From: Mesorhizobium sp. AR07
GTDB taxonomy: Bacteria > Pseudomonadota > Alphaproteobacteria > Rhizobiales > Rhizobiaceae
Assembly (NCBI RefSeq): GCF_024746815.1
Contig: NZ_CP080525.1
Location: forward strand, 806,001 to 870,000
Length of the DNA stretch: 64,000 bases
Direction: 5' to 3'
The position numbers were made by a program, and so were the translations under genes. A model generated the notes under the pieces. It saw only the letters and a program-made list of their open reading frames with translations. It was not told where the DNA came from and made no database searches. Positions 16,411-25,223 of this stretch are shown here, piece by piece (positions within the stretch are counted from its first letter, which is position 1; each line of letters starts with the position of its first letter).

Positions 16411-17256
16411 ATGGCCGATCTGTCAAAACCCGCCGTCATTTCTGACATTGACATCGCGCTGGTGGACGTCGCAGACGGCCGGCGCCGCCTCGACCCGGCC
16501 TGGGTCAAAACGCTATCCGACCTGTTCGCCAGCCAAGGGCAGCTCTCGCCCATAGAGGTCGTCGACGCTGATGGCCGCTTCAAACTTGTCTTCGGCGGTC
16601 ACCGCCTGGAGGCAGCCAAGCTGGTCGGATGGACCAAGATCGCGGCGGTCGTCAAGGATACCGCCGCCTTTGCCGGCGCGGCGGAAATCATGCTGCGCGA
16701 GATCACCGAGAACATCGCCCGGCGCGACCTTTCGGCGCTTGACCGGTCGGTCGATGTCGCCCGCTGGCGCGAGCTTTTTGAGGCGGCGAAGGGAACCGTA
16801 AGACGCGGCCGGCCGTCGAAATTGTCGCAAGTTGCGACAATTTCCGATGACGTTGTCGACCGGTTTGCGGCGAGCTTCTCGGAGACGGCTCGTAAAGTGC
16901 TTGGGATGAACCGCGACGCGATTTCGCGTGCGATGCGCATTGCCTCGATCCCGGCCAGCGTCCGCGACGAAATCTCCCTTCGTCCAATAGCCGACAACCA
17001 GTCGGACCTACTGCTTCTCGCGGCTATCGACGATATCGGGCGGCAGGCGGCCATTGGAGTGGTGATCGGCAGCCAGCAGGCAACAACATTCGCCGAAGCC
17101 ATCGCCATCCTCGACCGCGCACCGAAGCCACGTCCGGAGCCGAAATGGCAGAAGCTCGCCCAGGACTTCTCAAAGATGAAGGATGGCGAACAGGACCGGT
17201 TCTTCGAGCTGCATGAAGCAGCCATTCGGCGGTGGCTGAAAGGGCGCGCCTCCTGA
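16411..17256 (+). CDS. ParB/Srx-like nuclease-domain protein (phage early)
   Basis: A 281-residue protein with an N-terminal ParB-like domain: QLSPIEVVDADGRFKLVFGGHRLEAAKLVGW (residues 43-75) contains the GGHR motif, and EIMLREITENIARRDLSALD follows as the second ParB motif. A predicted helix-turn-helix region follows (about 125-180). ParB-fold proteins in transposable phages of Rhizobiales and Rhodobacterales sit in this early position; the biochemical role is not known (CTP switch, nuclease or DNA binding). GGAGG precedes the ATG by 8 bases. Confidence 0.8.
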   Translation: MADLSKPAVISDIDIALVDVADGRRRLDPAWVKTLSDLFASQGQLSPIEVVDADGRFKLVFGGHRLEAAKLVGWTKIAAVVKDTAAFAGAAEIMLREITENIARRDLSALDRSVDVARWRELFEAAKGTVRRGRPSKLSQVATISDDVVDRFAASFSETARKVLGMNRDAISRAMRIASIPASVRDEISLRPIADNQSDLLLLAAIDDIGRQAAIGVVIGSQQATTFAEAIAILDRAPKPRPEPKWQKLAQDFSKMKDGEQDRFFELHEAAIRRWLKGRAS

Positions 17257-17714
17257 TGAGCCGTCGCCGCGACCAGCTGACCGCAGACTTGTTCCGGGAC
17301 TACCGGCCGGAACCGGTTGTCGAGCGGTTCGACGCGGCTGCGGTGCAGGCCTGGTCGCCGGAGGCCCGGCTCTCCAAGGCCGTGGCGCTGACCATGGATG
17401 AAGCCGGCATGTCGCGCGACGAAATCGCTGCGGCGATGTCGGCGGCACTCAAGGCGACAGTCTCGAAGGCGACGCTGGACGGATACGCCAGCCAGGCGCG
17501 CGAGCAGCATTCGATTTCGGCCGTGCGCCTCGCCGCCCTGATCGAGGTGACCGGCGACGCCCGAGCACTCAACGTCCTTCTCGAACACTCGGGGCTGATC
17601 GTCGTCCCGCAAAAATACGAAGCGCTCCTGCGTCGCGAAAAGGCTCGCGAACTCAAGGACCGCGCCGAGCGTGAAGAACAGGCGGCCGACGCAGAGTGGA
17701 AAGCAAAACGATGA
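17256..17714 (+). CDS. Phage early protein with HTH-like core, unknown function
   Basis: 152 residues starting in the ATGA overlap with the ParB-like gene. A central segment (MSRDEIAAAMSAALKATVSKATLDGYASQA) looks like a helix-turn-helix that would choose between DNA-bound and free states. The C-terminus is a charged helix (LLRREKARELKDRAEREEQ). It probably acts with the ParB-like protein, given the coupled starts. No family name can be assigned. Confidence 0.65.
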   Translation: MSRRRDQLTADLFRDYRPEPVVERFDAAAVQAWSPEARLSKAVALTMDEAGMSRDEIAAAMSAALKATVSKATLDGYASQAREQHSISAVRLAALIEVTGDARALNVLLEHSGLIVVPQKYEALLRREKARELKDRAEREEQAADAEWKAKR

Positions 17715-17857
17715 AAGGCTTTCACATGAAACGCGCACTTCTCGACCTGGCGCAAGACGTCGCCAGCTTGCTCGCCATGGCCGCTTTCCTGGCCTTCGCC
17801 TTTTACGGCTCCGCCGGCCTGTCGGCGGCGACGATCGCTTCGAGGATCGGCCAATGA
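17711..17857 (+). CDS. Small single-pass membrane protein
   Basis: 48 residues with one hydrophobic segment (VASLLAMAAFLAFAFYGSAGL). The start ATG overlaps the stop of the previous gene and the stop overlaps the next ATG (ATGA at 17854), which supports translation. Function unknown. Confidence 0.55.
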   Translation: MKGFHMKRALLDLAQDVASLLAMAAFLAFAFYGSAGLSAATIASRIGQ

Positions 17858-18021
17858 ACCCGATCCTCGTCGCCTGCATCAGCGGCACGATCGCCTGGGC
17901 CATCGTCCTCGTCGGCGTCCATTGCCTCTACACGGCGCACTATCGCCGTCGCGCCGCCACCGGCGCGGCCTTCCGCCGTCGCCTCGACAAGCACGTCCTA
18001 CGCGGAGGCATCTGGTCGTGA
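17854..18021 (+). CDS. Small membrane protein
   Basis: 55 residues. One membrane helix (ILVACISGTIAWAIVLVGVH) is followed by a strongly basic cytoplasmic tail (HYRRRAATGAAFRRRLDK). It overlaps both neighbours by 4 bases. Function unknown. Confidence 0.6.
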   Translation: MNPILVACISGTIAWAIVLVGVHCLYTAHYRRRAATGAAFRRRLDKHVLRGGIWS

Positions 18022-18308
18022 CCCCGCACCGCTGCGCCATGCCTGAGTGCCCGAACGAGGCGACCGGCATCTTCTGCCCCGACCACTACGTCAAGCTTCA
18101 GCCGACACAGGCGAAGTGGCTGGTGCGCTGGCAAATCAAGATGATGCGCTGCGACGACGCCGACACCAAGCAACACATGCGCGAGCAGCTGCACGGCTAC
18201 ACCCAGGAAGCCATTCGCGCGATCCAATCCGCCGAGGCGATCTCCCAAGCCGCCACGGCCAGCGCCCGCCGCTCGGCGGCGGGCGCCAACCCACAGGCGC
18301 ATCCATGA
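18018..18308 (+). CDS. Small Cys-rich phage protein
   Basis: 96 residues from a GTG start overlapping the previous stop. The N-terminus has a Cys-rich zinc-binding-like cluster (RCAMPECPNEATGIFCPDHY: three Cys and a His). The rest is helical and Gln/Ala-rich. It may bind nucleic acid; function unknown. Confidence 0.6.
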   Translation: MTPHRCAMPECPNEATGIFCPDHYVKLQPTQAKWLVRWQIKMMRCDDADTKQHMREQLHGYTQEAIRAIQSAEAISQAATASARRSAAGANPQAHP

Positions 18309-18490
18309 AGACGCTGAAATCCAGATTGACCGACGCCATGGCTCTGCTGGTCCACGCCGAGCAGATCATGAGCACCAACAGCCAGGACGATGACGGCAAG
18401 GCCCGCAGCCTCCTGAACGACCTCCGCTGGCTGCGCGATCGCTACGTCGATCGGCTGCGGATCGAACAGGAGATCCGCACCAATGGCTGA
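18305..18490 (+). CDS. Small hypothetical phage protein
   Basis: 61 residues, predicted all helical (MALLVHAEQIM, LLNDLRWLRDRYVDRLRIEQE). It overlaps the previous stop (ATGA) and the next start by 8 bases. No family recognised. Confidence 0.55.
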   Translation: MKTLKSRLTDAMALLVHAEQIMSTNSQDDDGKARSLLNDLRWLRDRYVDRLRIEQEIRTNG

Positions 18491-18863
18491 CGGCATCCAC
18501 CCCGATCTCGTCATCCCCTGCCGTTGCTGCGGTCGGCCGCTGATCTCTCAACTGACCGTGGACGAAACCATCATAGCCGCGAGGCTCGCGCCGACCATGG
18601 CTGCCATCCTGCGCATTTTGGGCGATGCGAAAGGCCATTGGGTGTCCGGCTCGGAGCTGGTCGAGCGGCTATACGCGGAGGGCGGGCCCGTTTCGGCAAG
18701 GAACGCCATTAGCGTCCACATCCATCATATGCGCAAGCTGCTCGCAACGGTCGAGGCGGCCTTCGAGATCGACAACCACTCAAACTATGGCCGCCGGTTG
18801 ATTGCCGTCCCTGAGAGCCAGCGCGGACGCAATGCCACCGGCTACCGATTGGTGATGGAATGA
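18483..18863 (+). CDS. Winged-helix DNA-binding protein with N-terminal CxxC pair
   Basis: 126 residues. CRCCGRPL at residues 13-20 suggests a small metal site. Residues 35-105 resemble an OmpR/PhoB-type winged helix: LRILGDAKGHWVSGSELVERL, then AISVHIHHMRKLL as recognition helix and a wing ending GRRLIAVPES...GYRLV. No receiver domain is present. It ends 4 bases into the transposase gene. It may regulate the early operon or replication genes. Confidence 0.7.
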   Translation: MADGIHPDLVIPCRCCGRPLISQLTVDETIIAARLAPTMAAILRILGDAKGHWVSGSELVERLYAEGGPVSARNAISVHIHHMRKLLATVEAAFEIDNHSNYGRRLIAVPESQRGRNATGYRLVME

Positions 18864-21034
18864 AAGAGTGGCTGACCGCCCGCGAGATCGCAGCGGAAGC
18901 GTTGCCGGACTTGCCGACCTCGAAGCGAGGCGTCAACGAATTGATCGATCGCGAGGGTTGGAGCCAGAGCGCTCTCTGCCGCAAACGCATGGGTCAGGAC
19001 GGCGGCGGCGGGCTGGAGTACCACTTCGAACTCTTTCCGGTGCTCGCCCAGGTCGCCTATTCCCAAAAGTACATGGTGGTCGAGCCGGCGCCCGTGATGG
19101 CGCCGCCTGATCCCGATAACACCGTCTCCGCCAGGGCACAGGAAGAACGCGACGCAAGGCTGGCGATCGTCGCCGCCTTCGAGAAATTCAGTCATGGCCT
19201 CCAGCTCGGCTACGCGACGCGCGTCCAGGTGTTCTGCGACCGCTACAATGTCGGCATGATCGAGGTTTCAAAGTTCGTCCGCGAGACGATGCCCGCGATC
19301 TCCAAGCGCTCGCTGGCGCGCTGGCAGGCGACCAAGCGGGCCGGGAAAGCCAATTCGCTCGGTCACGATCCGGCCAAATCGCGCAAGGGCACCGGCGCGC
19401 TGGAAACAGCCAATGGCGGAGCCGTCAAGGCTTACATCCTCGGCCTCATAGCGCACCGGTCGCATTTGTGTGCCGACGATGTCCGGGTGCAGTGCCGGGC
19501 TGAGTTCGGCGATGTCCTGACGGTCGTTTCAAAAGGCGTTGAAACGGTCATTCCGATGCCGCCAGTGCGGACCTTCCAGCATGCTCTCAAGCATCTGAAG
19601 GTTCGATACAAGGTCGAGCTGCTCAAGCTCACCAACCCGGATCTCTATCGGTCGACAATGGCGCCGGCCGGCGTCGGCATGCTGCGCCACATCACGGAGC
19701 CGAACCAGATGTGGCAGATCGATGCCTCGCCGGTCGACGCGCTCTGTGTCGACGGCCGCCACTCGATCTATGCCTGCATCGACATCGCGACCAGGCGCAT
19801 GATCTTTCACGTCAGTCGCACACCTCGCGCTTCCGCCGTGGCGTTGCTGCTGCGCAAGGCCATCATCGCCTGGGGCGTTCCGGATCTCGTCAAGACGGAC
19901 AACGGGTCCGATTTCGTGGCGCGCGAGACCGAGCGGCTGTTCGCCTCGCTCGGCATCGAGGTCCGGAGATCCCGCGCCTACAGCCCGCAGGAGAAGGGGC
20001 ATATCGAGCGTGGCATCGGCACCTTCCAACGCAAGGTCGGCCCGCATCTGCCGGGCTTCATCGGCCATGACGTGACCGACCGCAAAGCGATCGAAAGCAA
20101 GAAGGCTTACGCCCAGCGGCTCGGCGAAAGCGACGCCGATACGTTCGGCGTGACGCTCACCGCAAGGGAGCTTCAGGACAAGGTCGATGAATGGGCTGAC
20201 ATCAAGTACCAGAACACTCCGCATGAGGGGCTGGACAGACGCACGCCCTTCCAGGCCGCCCTGGCGTCGACGCGCACGATCCGCAAGGTCGATGAACGCG
20301 CCCTTGACCTGCTGCTGATGCCCGTGGCCGGCGGCGGTGGCCGCCGCATCGTCCAGAAGCAGGGCATCGAGATCAACCGCTACCACTACATGCCGGAAAG
20401 GATCATGCCCGGCACCGAGGTGCTCGTGCGGATGAACACCGAGGACCTCGGGCGGGTGCATGCCTTCACCCTGGATGGCGGCGAGTATCTCGGCGATGCG
20501 ATCTGCCCCGAGCTGTCCGGCCTGAACCCCCAACAAGTCGCGGCCCAACGCAAGGCTGCCGCCAAGGCGTTTCATGAGGAAAGCACCGCGCCAATCCGCG
20601 CCAAAATGAGACAAATCGATCGCGGCGGCCCGGCGATCGACCGGCTGCTGGAGGTCGCGCGACGCGAAGTGCCGAACGTCATCGCGCTGCCGAAGCGCGA
20701 GGAGGTCCACGAGACGCCGCAGATCGTAGCGGCCATCACCGCGATGGAGAGCCGGACGCGGCCGCCCGAGACCAAGCTGTCCGGCCGCGCGGCGGAGATC
20801 CATGCCGAGCTTCAGGTCCAGCAGATCGCAGCGCCGCCCGGCGTGACGATGCTGCGCACCGAGGAAACGCCGCAACAGCGCTTTCGCCGCGCGCTCGACA
20901 TGCGCTCGCGCCTGGAGGCCGGCGAGCGCCTCTCCGATCAGGAGCTGCTCTGGCTGGGCGGCTACGAGGCCGGTCCCGAATTCAAGGGGCTGAAGGCCAT
21001 GTACGACGACTTTGGCGGCGTCATGAGCATGTGA
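18860..21034 (+). CDS. MuA-like DDE transposase
   Basis: 724 residues. The N-terminal part has a Mu-type DNA-binding domain (WLTAREIAAEALPDLPTSKRGVNELI). The catalytic core carries Asp288 (QIDAS), Asp347 (KTDNGSDF) and Glu383 (KGHIERG), with 35 residues between the second Asp and the Glu, as in rve/Mu transposases. A Mu-transpos_C-like beta domain follows (about 490-560), then a C-terminal tail that in Mu contacts MuB and ClpX. It cuts and joins the phage ends at the L and R sites. All catalytic residues are intact. Confidence 0.95.
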   Translation: MKEWLTAREIAAEALPDLPTSKRGVNELIDREGWSQSALCRKRMGQDGGGGLEYHFELFPVLAQVAYSQKYMVVEPAPVMAPPDPDNTVSARAQEERDARLAIVAAFEKFSHGLQLGYATRVQVFCDRYNVGMIEVSKFVRETMPAISKRSLARWQATKRAGKANSLGHDPAKSRKGTGALETANGGAVKAYILGLIAHRSHLCADDVRVQCRAEFGDVLTVVSKGVETVIPMPPVRTFQHALKHLKVRYKVELLKLTNPDLYRSTMAPAGVGMLRHITEPNQMWQIDASPVDALCVDGRHSIYACIDIATRRMIFHVSRTPRASAVALLLRKAIIAWGVPDLVKTDNGSDFVARETERLFASLGIEVRRSRAYSPQEKGHIERGIGTFQRKVGPHLPGFIGHDVTDRKAIESKKAYAQRLGESDADTFGVTLTARELQDKVDEWADIKYQNTPHEGLDRRTPFQAALASTRTIRKVDERALDLLLMPVAGGGGRRIVQKQGIEINRYHYMPERIMPGTEVLVRMNTEDLGRVHAFTLDGGEYLGDAICPELSGLNPQQVAAQRKAAAKAFHEESTAPIRAKMRQIDRGGPAIDRLLEVARREVPNVIALPKREEVHETPQIVAAITAMESRTRPPETKLSGRAAEIHAELQVQQIAAPPGVTMLRTEETPQQRFRRALDMRSRLEAGERLSDQELLWLGGYEAGPEFKGLKAMYDDFGGVMSM

Positions 21035-21065
21035 CCGACAATAAGCGAAACGAGGAACCATACGA

Positions 21066-21818
21066 ATGACTTCAAATCATCTGCGCGTCAACCCTTCCGG
21101 CACCATCGCGCCGATCAAGAACGTCGCTGCCTGTCGCGCGCTGGTCGAGGCGCTGATCACCGCTCCGGCGCATGTTCCCAATGTCGGCATGTTCTCCGGG
21201 TTCTCGGGCTACGGCAAGACCATGGCTGCCGACTATTGCCGCAACACGACCGGCGCGATCATGATCGAGGTGTTCGACAGCTGGACGCGCAAGAAGTTCT
21301 GCGCCAGCCTGCTGATCGAACTCGGCGTGCCGAAGCCACGCGGCTCGCTCTCCGACATGATGGATGAAATCGTCGAGCGGCTCGGCGACGATCCGCGCCT
21401 GATCATCATCGACGAGGCGCACACGGCCGTCGACCGCTCCATGGTCGAGCTGATCCGGCAGATCAACAAGCTGGCGCATGCACCGATGCTGCTGGTCGGC
21501 GAGGAAGACCTGCCGAAGAAATTGTCGGCTTTCGAAAATGCGGACAATCTCGTGCTGGAGCGGGTGCTGGCGCAACCGTGCGATCTCGATGACGCCCGCG
21601 CCCTGGCTCGCCTTTATGTCCCGCGCGTCGAGATAGCCGATGATCTTTTGGCGGCGTTCGTGCGCGAGACCGGGGGGCGGGCACGGCGCATCGTGTCGAC
21701 GCTGCAGGCTGCAAACACCTGGGCCGTGAACACCGGCTCGGCCGAGATCGACGCTTCCAGCTATCGCGGGCGCATCGTGACCGGGGCGCTGCCGACGCGC
21801 CGCCAGAGGGCCGCCTGA
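21066..21818 (+). CDS. MuB-like AAA ATPase, target selector
   Basis: 250 residues with Walker A GFSGYGKT (45-52), Walker B IIIDEAH (113-119) and a sensor region near VGEEDLP. This is the AAA_22/MuB-type ATPase that filaments on DNA, attracts the transposase to target DNA and gives target immunity. It lies 31 bases after the transposase gene, the Mu A-B order. It lacks the N-terminal HTH of Mu MuB, like many MuB homologues in B3-like phages. Confidence 0.9.
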   Translation: MTSNHLRVNPSGTIAPIKNVAACRALVEALITAPAHVPNVGMFSGFSGYGKTMAADYCRNTTGAIMIEVFDSWTRKKFCASLLIELGVPKPRGSLSDMMDEIVERLGDDPRLIIIDEAHTAVDRSMVELIRQINKLAHAPMLLVGEEDLPKKLSAFENADNLVLERVLAQPCDLDDARALARLYVPRVEIADDLLAAFVRETGGRARRIVSTLQAANTWAVNTGSAEIDASSYRGRIVTGALPTRRQRAA

Positions 21819-22453
21819 TGGCTCTGGTCCTGAAACTCACCGTCACCAAGGCGGAGCCGGTGCTGCGCGGCCAGGAGCATGTCTGGCGCGTGATCCGAAC
21901 GCTCGGCGCCGACGATCGCCACTTCAGCGCTGGACAGGTGGTTTCCGTCTCGCAGGAACCACATTTCGGCGCGGTCACCACGTTCCTTCGCCGGCTGATG
22001 CTGGCGGGGTTCGTCGAGCGGGTCGAAGCAGGCCGCTCCACGAATGGCAGGCTGGAAAATCGGTACAGGCTGCTGCGCAGCCCGGAGCAGACGCCGCGTG
22101 TCTCCCGCGACGGCGCCATCGAGCGTCCGACATCGGCACGCCAGCAGATGTGGAACATCATGCGTGGCGCCGCCGGGCGCTCCGGCTTCACCTATCTCGA
22201 CCTGATGGTGCTGGCATCGACCGAGCATGTGCCGATCGCCGCCAACACCGCCAAAAGCTTCATCCAGGAAATCAAGGCCGCGTATCTGCTCCAGATCGAC
22301 CATGGCGGTCCCGGCCGGCCAGCGACCTGGCGCCTTCGCCCGGCGCGCAACACCGGGCCGCTGCCTCCAATGGTCCTGCGGGCCAAGATCGTATTCGACC
22401 AGAACACCGCCGGCATCGCCGGCGACGTCATAGCCGAGGAGGAATTGGCATGA
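21818..22453 (+). CDS. Phage protein with tandem winged-helix folds
   Basis: 211 residues starting in the TGATG overlap with the ATPase gene. Two similar segments appear: HVWRVIRTLGADDRHFSAGQV (about 21-41) and QQMWNIMRGAAGRSGFTYLDL (about 110-130), each followed by a helix and a basic Arg/Gly wing. This suggests two winged-helix DNA-binding domains. No name can be assigned; the position is typical of Mu-like early gene products of unknown role. Confidence 0.65.
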   Translation: MALVLKLTVTKAEPVLRGQEHVWRVIRTLGADDRHFSAGQVVSVSQEPHFGAVTTFLRRLMLAGFVERVEAGRSTNGRLENRYRLLRSPEQTPRVSRDGAIERPTSARQQMWNIMRGAAGRSGFTYLDLMVLASTEHVPIAANTAKSFIQEIKAAYLLQIDHGGPGRPATWRLRPARNTGPLPPMVLRAKIVFDQNTAGIAGDVIAEEELA

Positions 22454-22860
22454 ACCGGGGTCCAGCCAAACACTCACGGCCGGCAGGGCCGACGTTTTTC
22501 GAGAAGGTGAACGCGGCCTTCGGCAACCCGCCGGACTGGCTGGTCGAGCTGGCGACGTTCGCCGATCGCGAAGGCTTGGCCGGCGCCGAACGCCGCGTCG
22601 GCTACAGCCGCTCGGCGGTGTCGAGCATCCTTGCCGGCAAATACCGTGGCGATCTCGGCCGCGTCGAGCAGATGGTGCGCGGCGCGCTGATGGCCGAAAC
22701 GGTCGGCTGCCCGGTTCTCGGCGAGATTGGCCGCAACCGGTGCCTGGAGTGGCAGAAGAAGCCATTCGCCGCGACGTCGTCGCATCGCATGACAATGTAC
22801 CGCGCGTGCCGGGCGGGCTGCGAGCATGCGCGGCGTAACGCTGGTGACGATCATGAATAG
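22450..22860 (+). CDS. HTH-containing phage protein
   Basis: 136 residues, ATGA overlap with the preceding gene. The central part (LVELATFADREGLAGAERRVGYSRSAVSSILAGKYRGDLGRVEQMV) reads as an XRE-like helix-turn-helix, a common Mu-like early protein type. A C-terminal CP...C...C...C arrangement (CPVLGEIGRNRCLEW, CRAGC) hints at a metal site. It is probably a transcriptional regulator. A 21-residue frame follows at 22853-22918, too short to support. Confidence 0.65.
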   Translation: MNRGPAKHSRPAGPTFFEKVNAAFGNPPDWLVELATFADREGLAGAERRVGYSRSAVSSILAGKYRGDLGRVEQMVRGALMAETVGCPVLGEIGRNRCLEWQKKPFAATSSHRMTMYRACRAGCEHARRNAGDDHE

Positions 22861-22920
22861 CGCCGTCTCCCACATTGGGCATCGCACCTGCAAAACCTGC
22901 CCCCAAAGGAGGAAATAGCC

Positions 22921-23241
22921 ATGGGCGAAAGACTGTCTTTGGCGCTCTCGGACGGCCTGTCCGAACTGCGCGACCTGATTTCAGACTATCAGCACGAACC
23001 CCGCACCCTCGACCCCGAAGACGCCCGCGTGCTCTGCGAGTGCATCGCGGAACTTCATTCCAAGGCGCGCGAGATCGAGAACCGGTTGAGCTGCAAGGTC
23101 TGGAACGACCAGGCGCGAACAGAGCGAGACGCCGAGGCCGAGCGCATCGCCGAGGCGGCGTTCCGGCCGGGATCGAATATCCGCTTGTTTCCCGCGATCC
23201 AGCGTCCGTTCTCGGACGGCCGACCGGGAGGTCGCGCGTGA
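22921..23241 (+). CDS. Hypothetical phage early protein
   Basis: 106 residues preceded by AAAGGAGG, the strongest ribosome-binding site in the early operon. Mostly helical and acidic (LSELRDLISDYQHEP, CECIAELHSKAREIENRL), ending Pro/Arg-rich. No family recognised. Confidence 0.6.
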   Translation: MGERLSLALSDGLSELRDLISDYQHEPRTLDPEDARVLCECIAELHSKAREIENRLSCKVWNDQARTERDAEAERIAEAAFRPGSNIRLFPAIQRPFSDGRPGGRA

Positions 23242-23519
23242 GCAGCCTGCAGGAAGCCGAAGCCCGCGCGGCGCAGATCGTCAAGCAGCTGGTCCCGGCT
23301 CTGACGGCCGAGCTGATCAAAAAGCCGGAGCCTCGCCCGCTGACGCCGCAGGAAGAGGCGATCATGATCGCTTGCGGCGAGGTAGGCCGCGCGGTCGATC
23401 GTTTCGATGCGGTCAGATACACGGCAGCCGAGCGCCGGGCGCGCGTCTGCGTGGAAACCGCCGCCCGCAACCTTCGCAAACTGATCGACCTGCGGGAGGC
23501 CAAGCATGCCCGCAAGTGA
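23238..23519 (+). CDS. Hypothetical phage early protein
   Basis: 93 residues from a GTG start that overlaps the previous stop. Helical, with a repeated Glu/Ala/Arg pattern (EAEARAAQIVKQL, AERRARVCVETAARNLRKLI). It overlaps the next gene by 14 bases. No family recognised. Confidence 0.55.
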   Translation: MSSLQEAEARAAQIVKQLVPALTAELIKKPEPRPLTPQEEAIMIACGEVGRAVDRFDAVRYTAAERRARVCVETAARNLRKLIDLREAKHARK

Positions 23520-23835
23520 GGCCCTTTTAGCCGCGGTCTCCCGGCTCGACATGATCGAGCTTTGCAGCCGCATCATCACCAATCCCGAACGCAACGCGCC
23601 GAGGGCAACCGTCGCCGAGGTCTATGCCCTGGCCAAGGCCACGGAAGGCCTGTGGGCGATCGCCCTTGAAACTCACATCCTGCTCGCGGCTCTCGAAACA
23701 GTGCCCTGGACCGTGTCGGCCGACATCGAATGCCAGAAGCGGGTTGACCGTCAGTTGGCCACCGTCCGCGACCTTCTCACGCCACTGAGCCCAATCCCCA
23801 CCCGACAGGAGAACGACCATGCAAGCAGCAACTGA
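23506..23835 (+). CDS. Hypothetical phage early protein
   Basis: 109 residues, overlapping both neighbours. Predicted helical: LAAVSRLDMIELCSRI, VAEVYALAKATEGLWAIALE. No known domain. The overlaps on each side and matching codon use argue that it is translated. Confidence 0.55.
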   Translation: MPASEALLAAVSRLDMIELCSRIITNPERNAPRATVAEVYALAKATEGLWAIALETHILLAALETVPWTVSADIECQKRVDRQLATVRDLLTPLSPIPTRQENDHASSN

Positions 23836-24466
23836 AACCTCCGCCACCGGCGCGATCATGGTCGGCGAGAAATTCTACATGCCCGACGCCAAGGGCAACC
23901 TGGTCCCGGTCGAGGCAATCAAGGCCGCCGACAAACTGGAAGACGAAACCGTGCGCAAGATCATCGGGCATGCGGTCGAACTGTCCGCCCAGGTCGCCCG
24001 GTTCAAGGAACACACGTTCGACGATCTCTCCGCTTTTGAGGCGCTGCTCGCCCAGGATTACGGTGCGAGCAAGGGCGGCGCCAAGGGCAACAAGACCTTC
24101 ATGACCTTCGACGGCCTGAAGAAGGTGTCGGTGCAGGTGGCCGACCTGATCGATTTCGGCTCGCAGCTGCAGATCGCCAAGGGCCTGATCGACGAGTGCC
24201 TTACGGAATGGTCAGCAGACAGCCGGACCGAAATCCGGTCGATCATCTCGCGCGCCTTCAACGTCGAGAAGCAGGGCCAGATCAACCGAACCGAGATCTT
24301 CATGCTGCTGCGCCTCGACATCGAGGACCAGCGCTGGCAGCGCGCCATGGAGGCTATCCGCGACGCCATGCGCGTCATCGGCTCCAAAACCTATGTCCGC
24401 TGCTACGAGCGTGACCGCCAGGATGCGGAGTGGCGGGCGGTCACCATCGATCTGGCGAAGGCGTAG
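23819..24466 (+). CDS. DUF3164 family phage protein
   Basis: 215 residues of the DUF3164 family, found in Mu-like phages between MuB and GemA. Features seen: FYMPDAKGNLVPVEAIK near the N-terminus, the FEALLAQDYGASKGGAKGNKTFMTFDG core, and DSRTEIRSIISRAFNVEKQGQINRTEIFMLLRL, conserved in the family. Its function is not established; its position suggests replication or host-takeover. Confidence 0.85.
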   Translation: MQAATETSATGAIMVGEKFYMPDAKGNLVPVEAIKAADKLEDETVRKIIGHAVELSAQVARFKEHTFDDLSAFEALLAQDYGASKGGAKGNKTFMTFDGLKKVSVQVADLIDFGSQLQIAKGLIDECLTEWSADSRTEIRSIISRAFNVEKQGQINRTEIFMLLRLDIEDQRWQRAMEAIRDAMRVIGSKTYVRCYERDRQDAEWRAVTIDLAKA

Positions 24467-24501
24467 CTGCAATGGGCAAACTCACGCGTTCTGATAAGCC
24501 G

Positions 24502-25173
24502 TCACGCGGTTGGTTTGGTATCCATCTTGACCAAATAGCCGGCGACAATCGCGCTGGCCGACTTCGCGGCACTGATGTCGTGAACAAATCTCTGAAAACG
24601 CAGTTTGCCCTCGCCATTGAGGTCACCGCTCTTGAATTCATCATGTATCGCATCGCGAGATGCGGCGATTTTCGTTACTCTTTTGCTCAGGGTTTCAAAT
24701 ACCGCAGCGGCTCGTCCGTCCAGCAGTTCCTTGGCACTCGTTGCATTAATTTCTCGGAAGAGTTCGATCAATTCATCGGCAGCGAGAATGGCATCGACGG
24801 CATTGTCGAACGCGAACATGTCGACTGCTCGATCGGACAAGCGAAAGCCGGCTGCCTCAAGTTCTTCGAACGATTTGATCCAGTTTACCAGCCGGGTTTT
24901 AGCGGTCCATTGCACGCGAGCAATACGCCGGCGTTCGTCGCGCAGTGTCAAATCGACCAATTGCAAGTGACGTTCTTTCTGGCCGATATCAGAGACTCGC
25001 ATTTGACTAACGGTCCAGGCGGCAGCGGCGATAGCGAGAACGCCTGTGATCAAGGTCTCCCACTGGAGACGCTCCGGCCAGCTATTCAGCGGCGACAGCA
25101 TTTCGCCGGCAAGAAAGCCGACCACTGCAGCAGTAAGCGCCAATACCACCTTATTCAGTCGATCGTTCCCCAC
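24502..25173 (-). CDS. Reverse-strand membrane protein (cargo or superinfection gene)
   Basis: 223 residues with two N-terminal membrane helices (VVLALTAAVVGFLAGEML and LITGVLAIAAAAWTVSQM), then a long helical cytoplasmic part rich in charged residues. A GTG start lies 6 bases after GGGAGG. It is transcribed against the early operon, between DUF3164 and GemA, and its codon use is looser than its neighbours'. It is probably expressed in the lysogen as a moron. The layout resembles membrane-anchored exclusion proteins, but there is no homology evidence for that. Confidence 0.75.
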   Translation of the reverse strand: MGNDRLNKVVLALTAAVVGFLAGEMLSPLNSWPERLQWETLITGVLAIAAAAWTVSQMRVSDIGQKERHLQLVDLTLRDERRRIARVQWTAKTRLVNWIKSFEELEAAGFRLSDRAVDMFAFDNAVDAILAADELIELFREINATSAKELLDGRAAAVFETLSKRVTKIAASRDAIHDEFKSGDLNGEGKLRFQRFVHDISAAKSASAIVAGYLVKMDTKPTA

Positions 25174-25223
25174 GCTTTTCCTCCCTCAACGTCCACCGCA
25201 TCATACACAGGAGGGTCAAGGTT

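Noticed and set aside
19529..21061. Reverse frame of 510 codons opposite the transposase
   Set aside because: Shadow of the DDE transposase; no ribosome-binding site or domain.
22853..22918. 21-codon frame between two early genes
   Set aside because: Too short to support; the bases carry the ribosome-binding site of the next gene.
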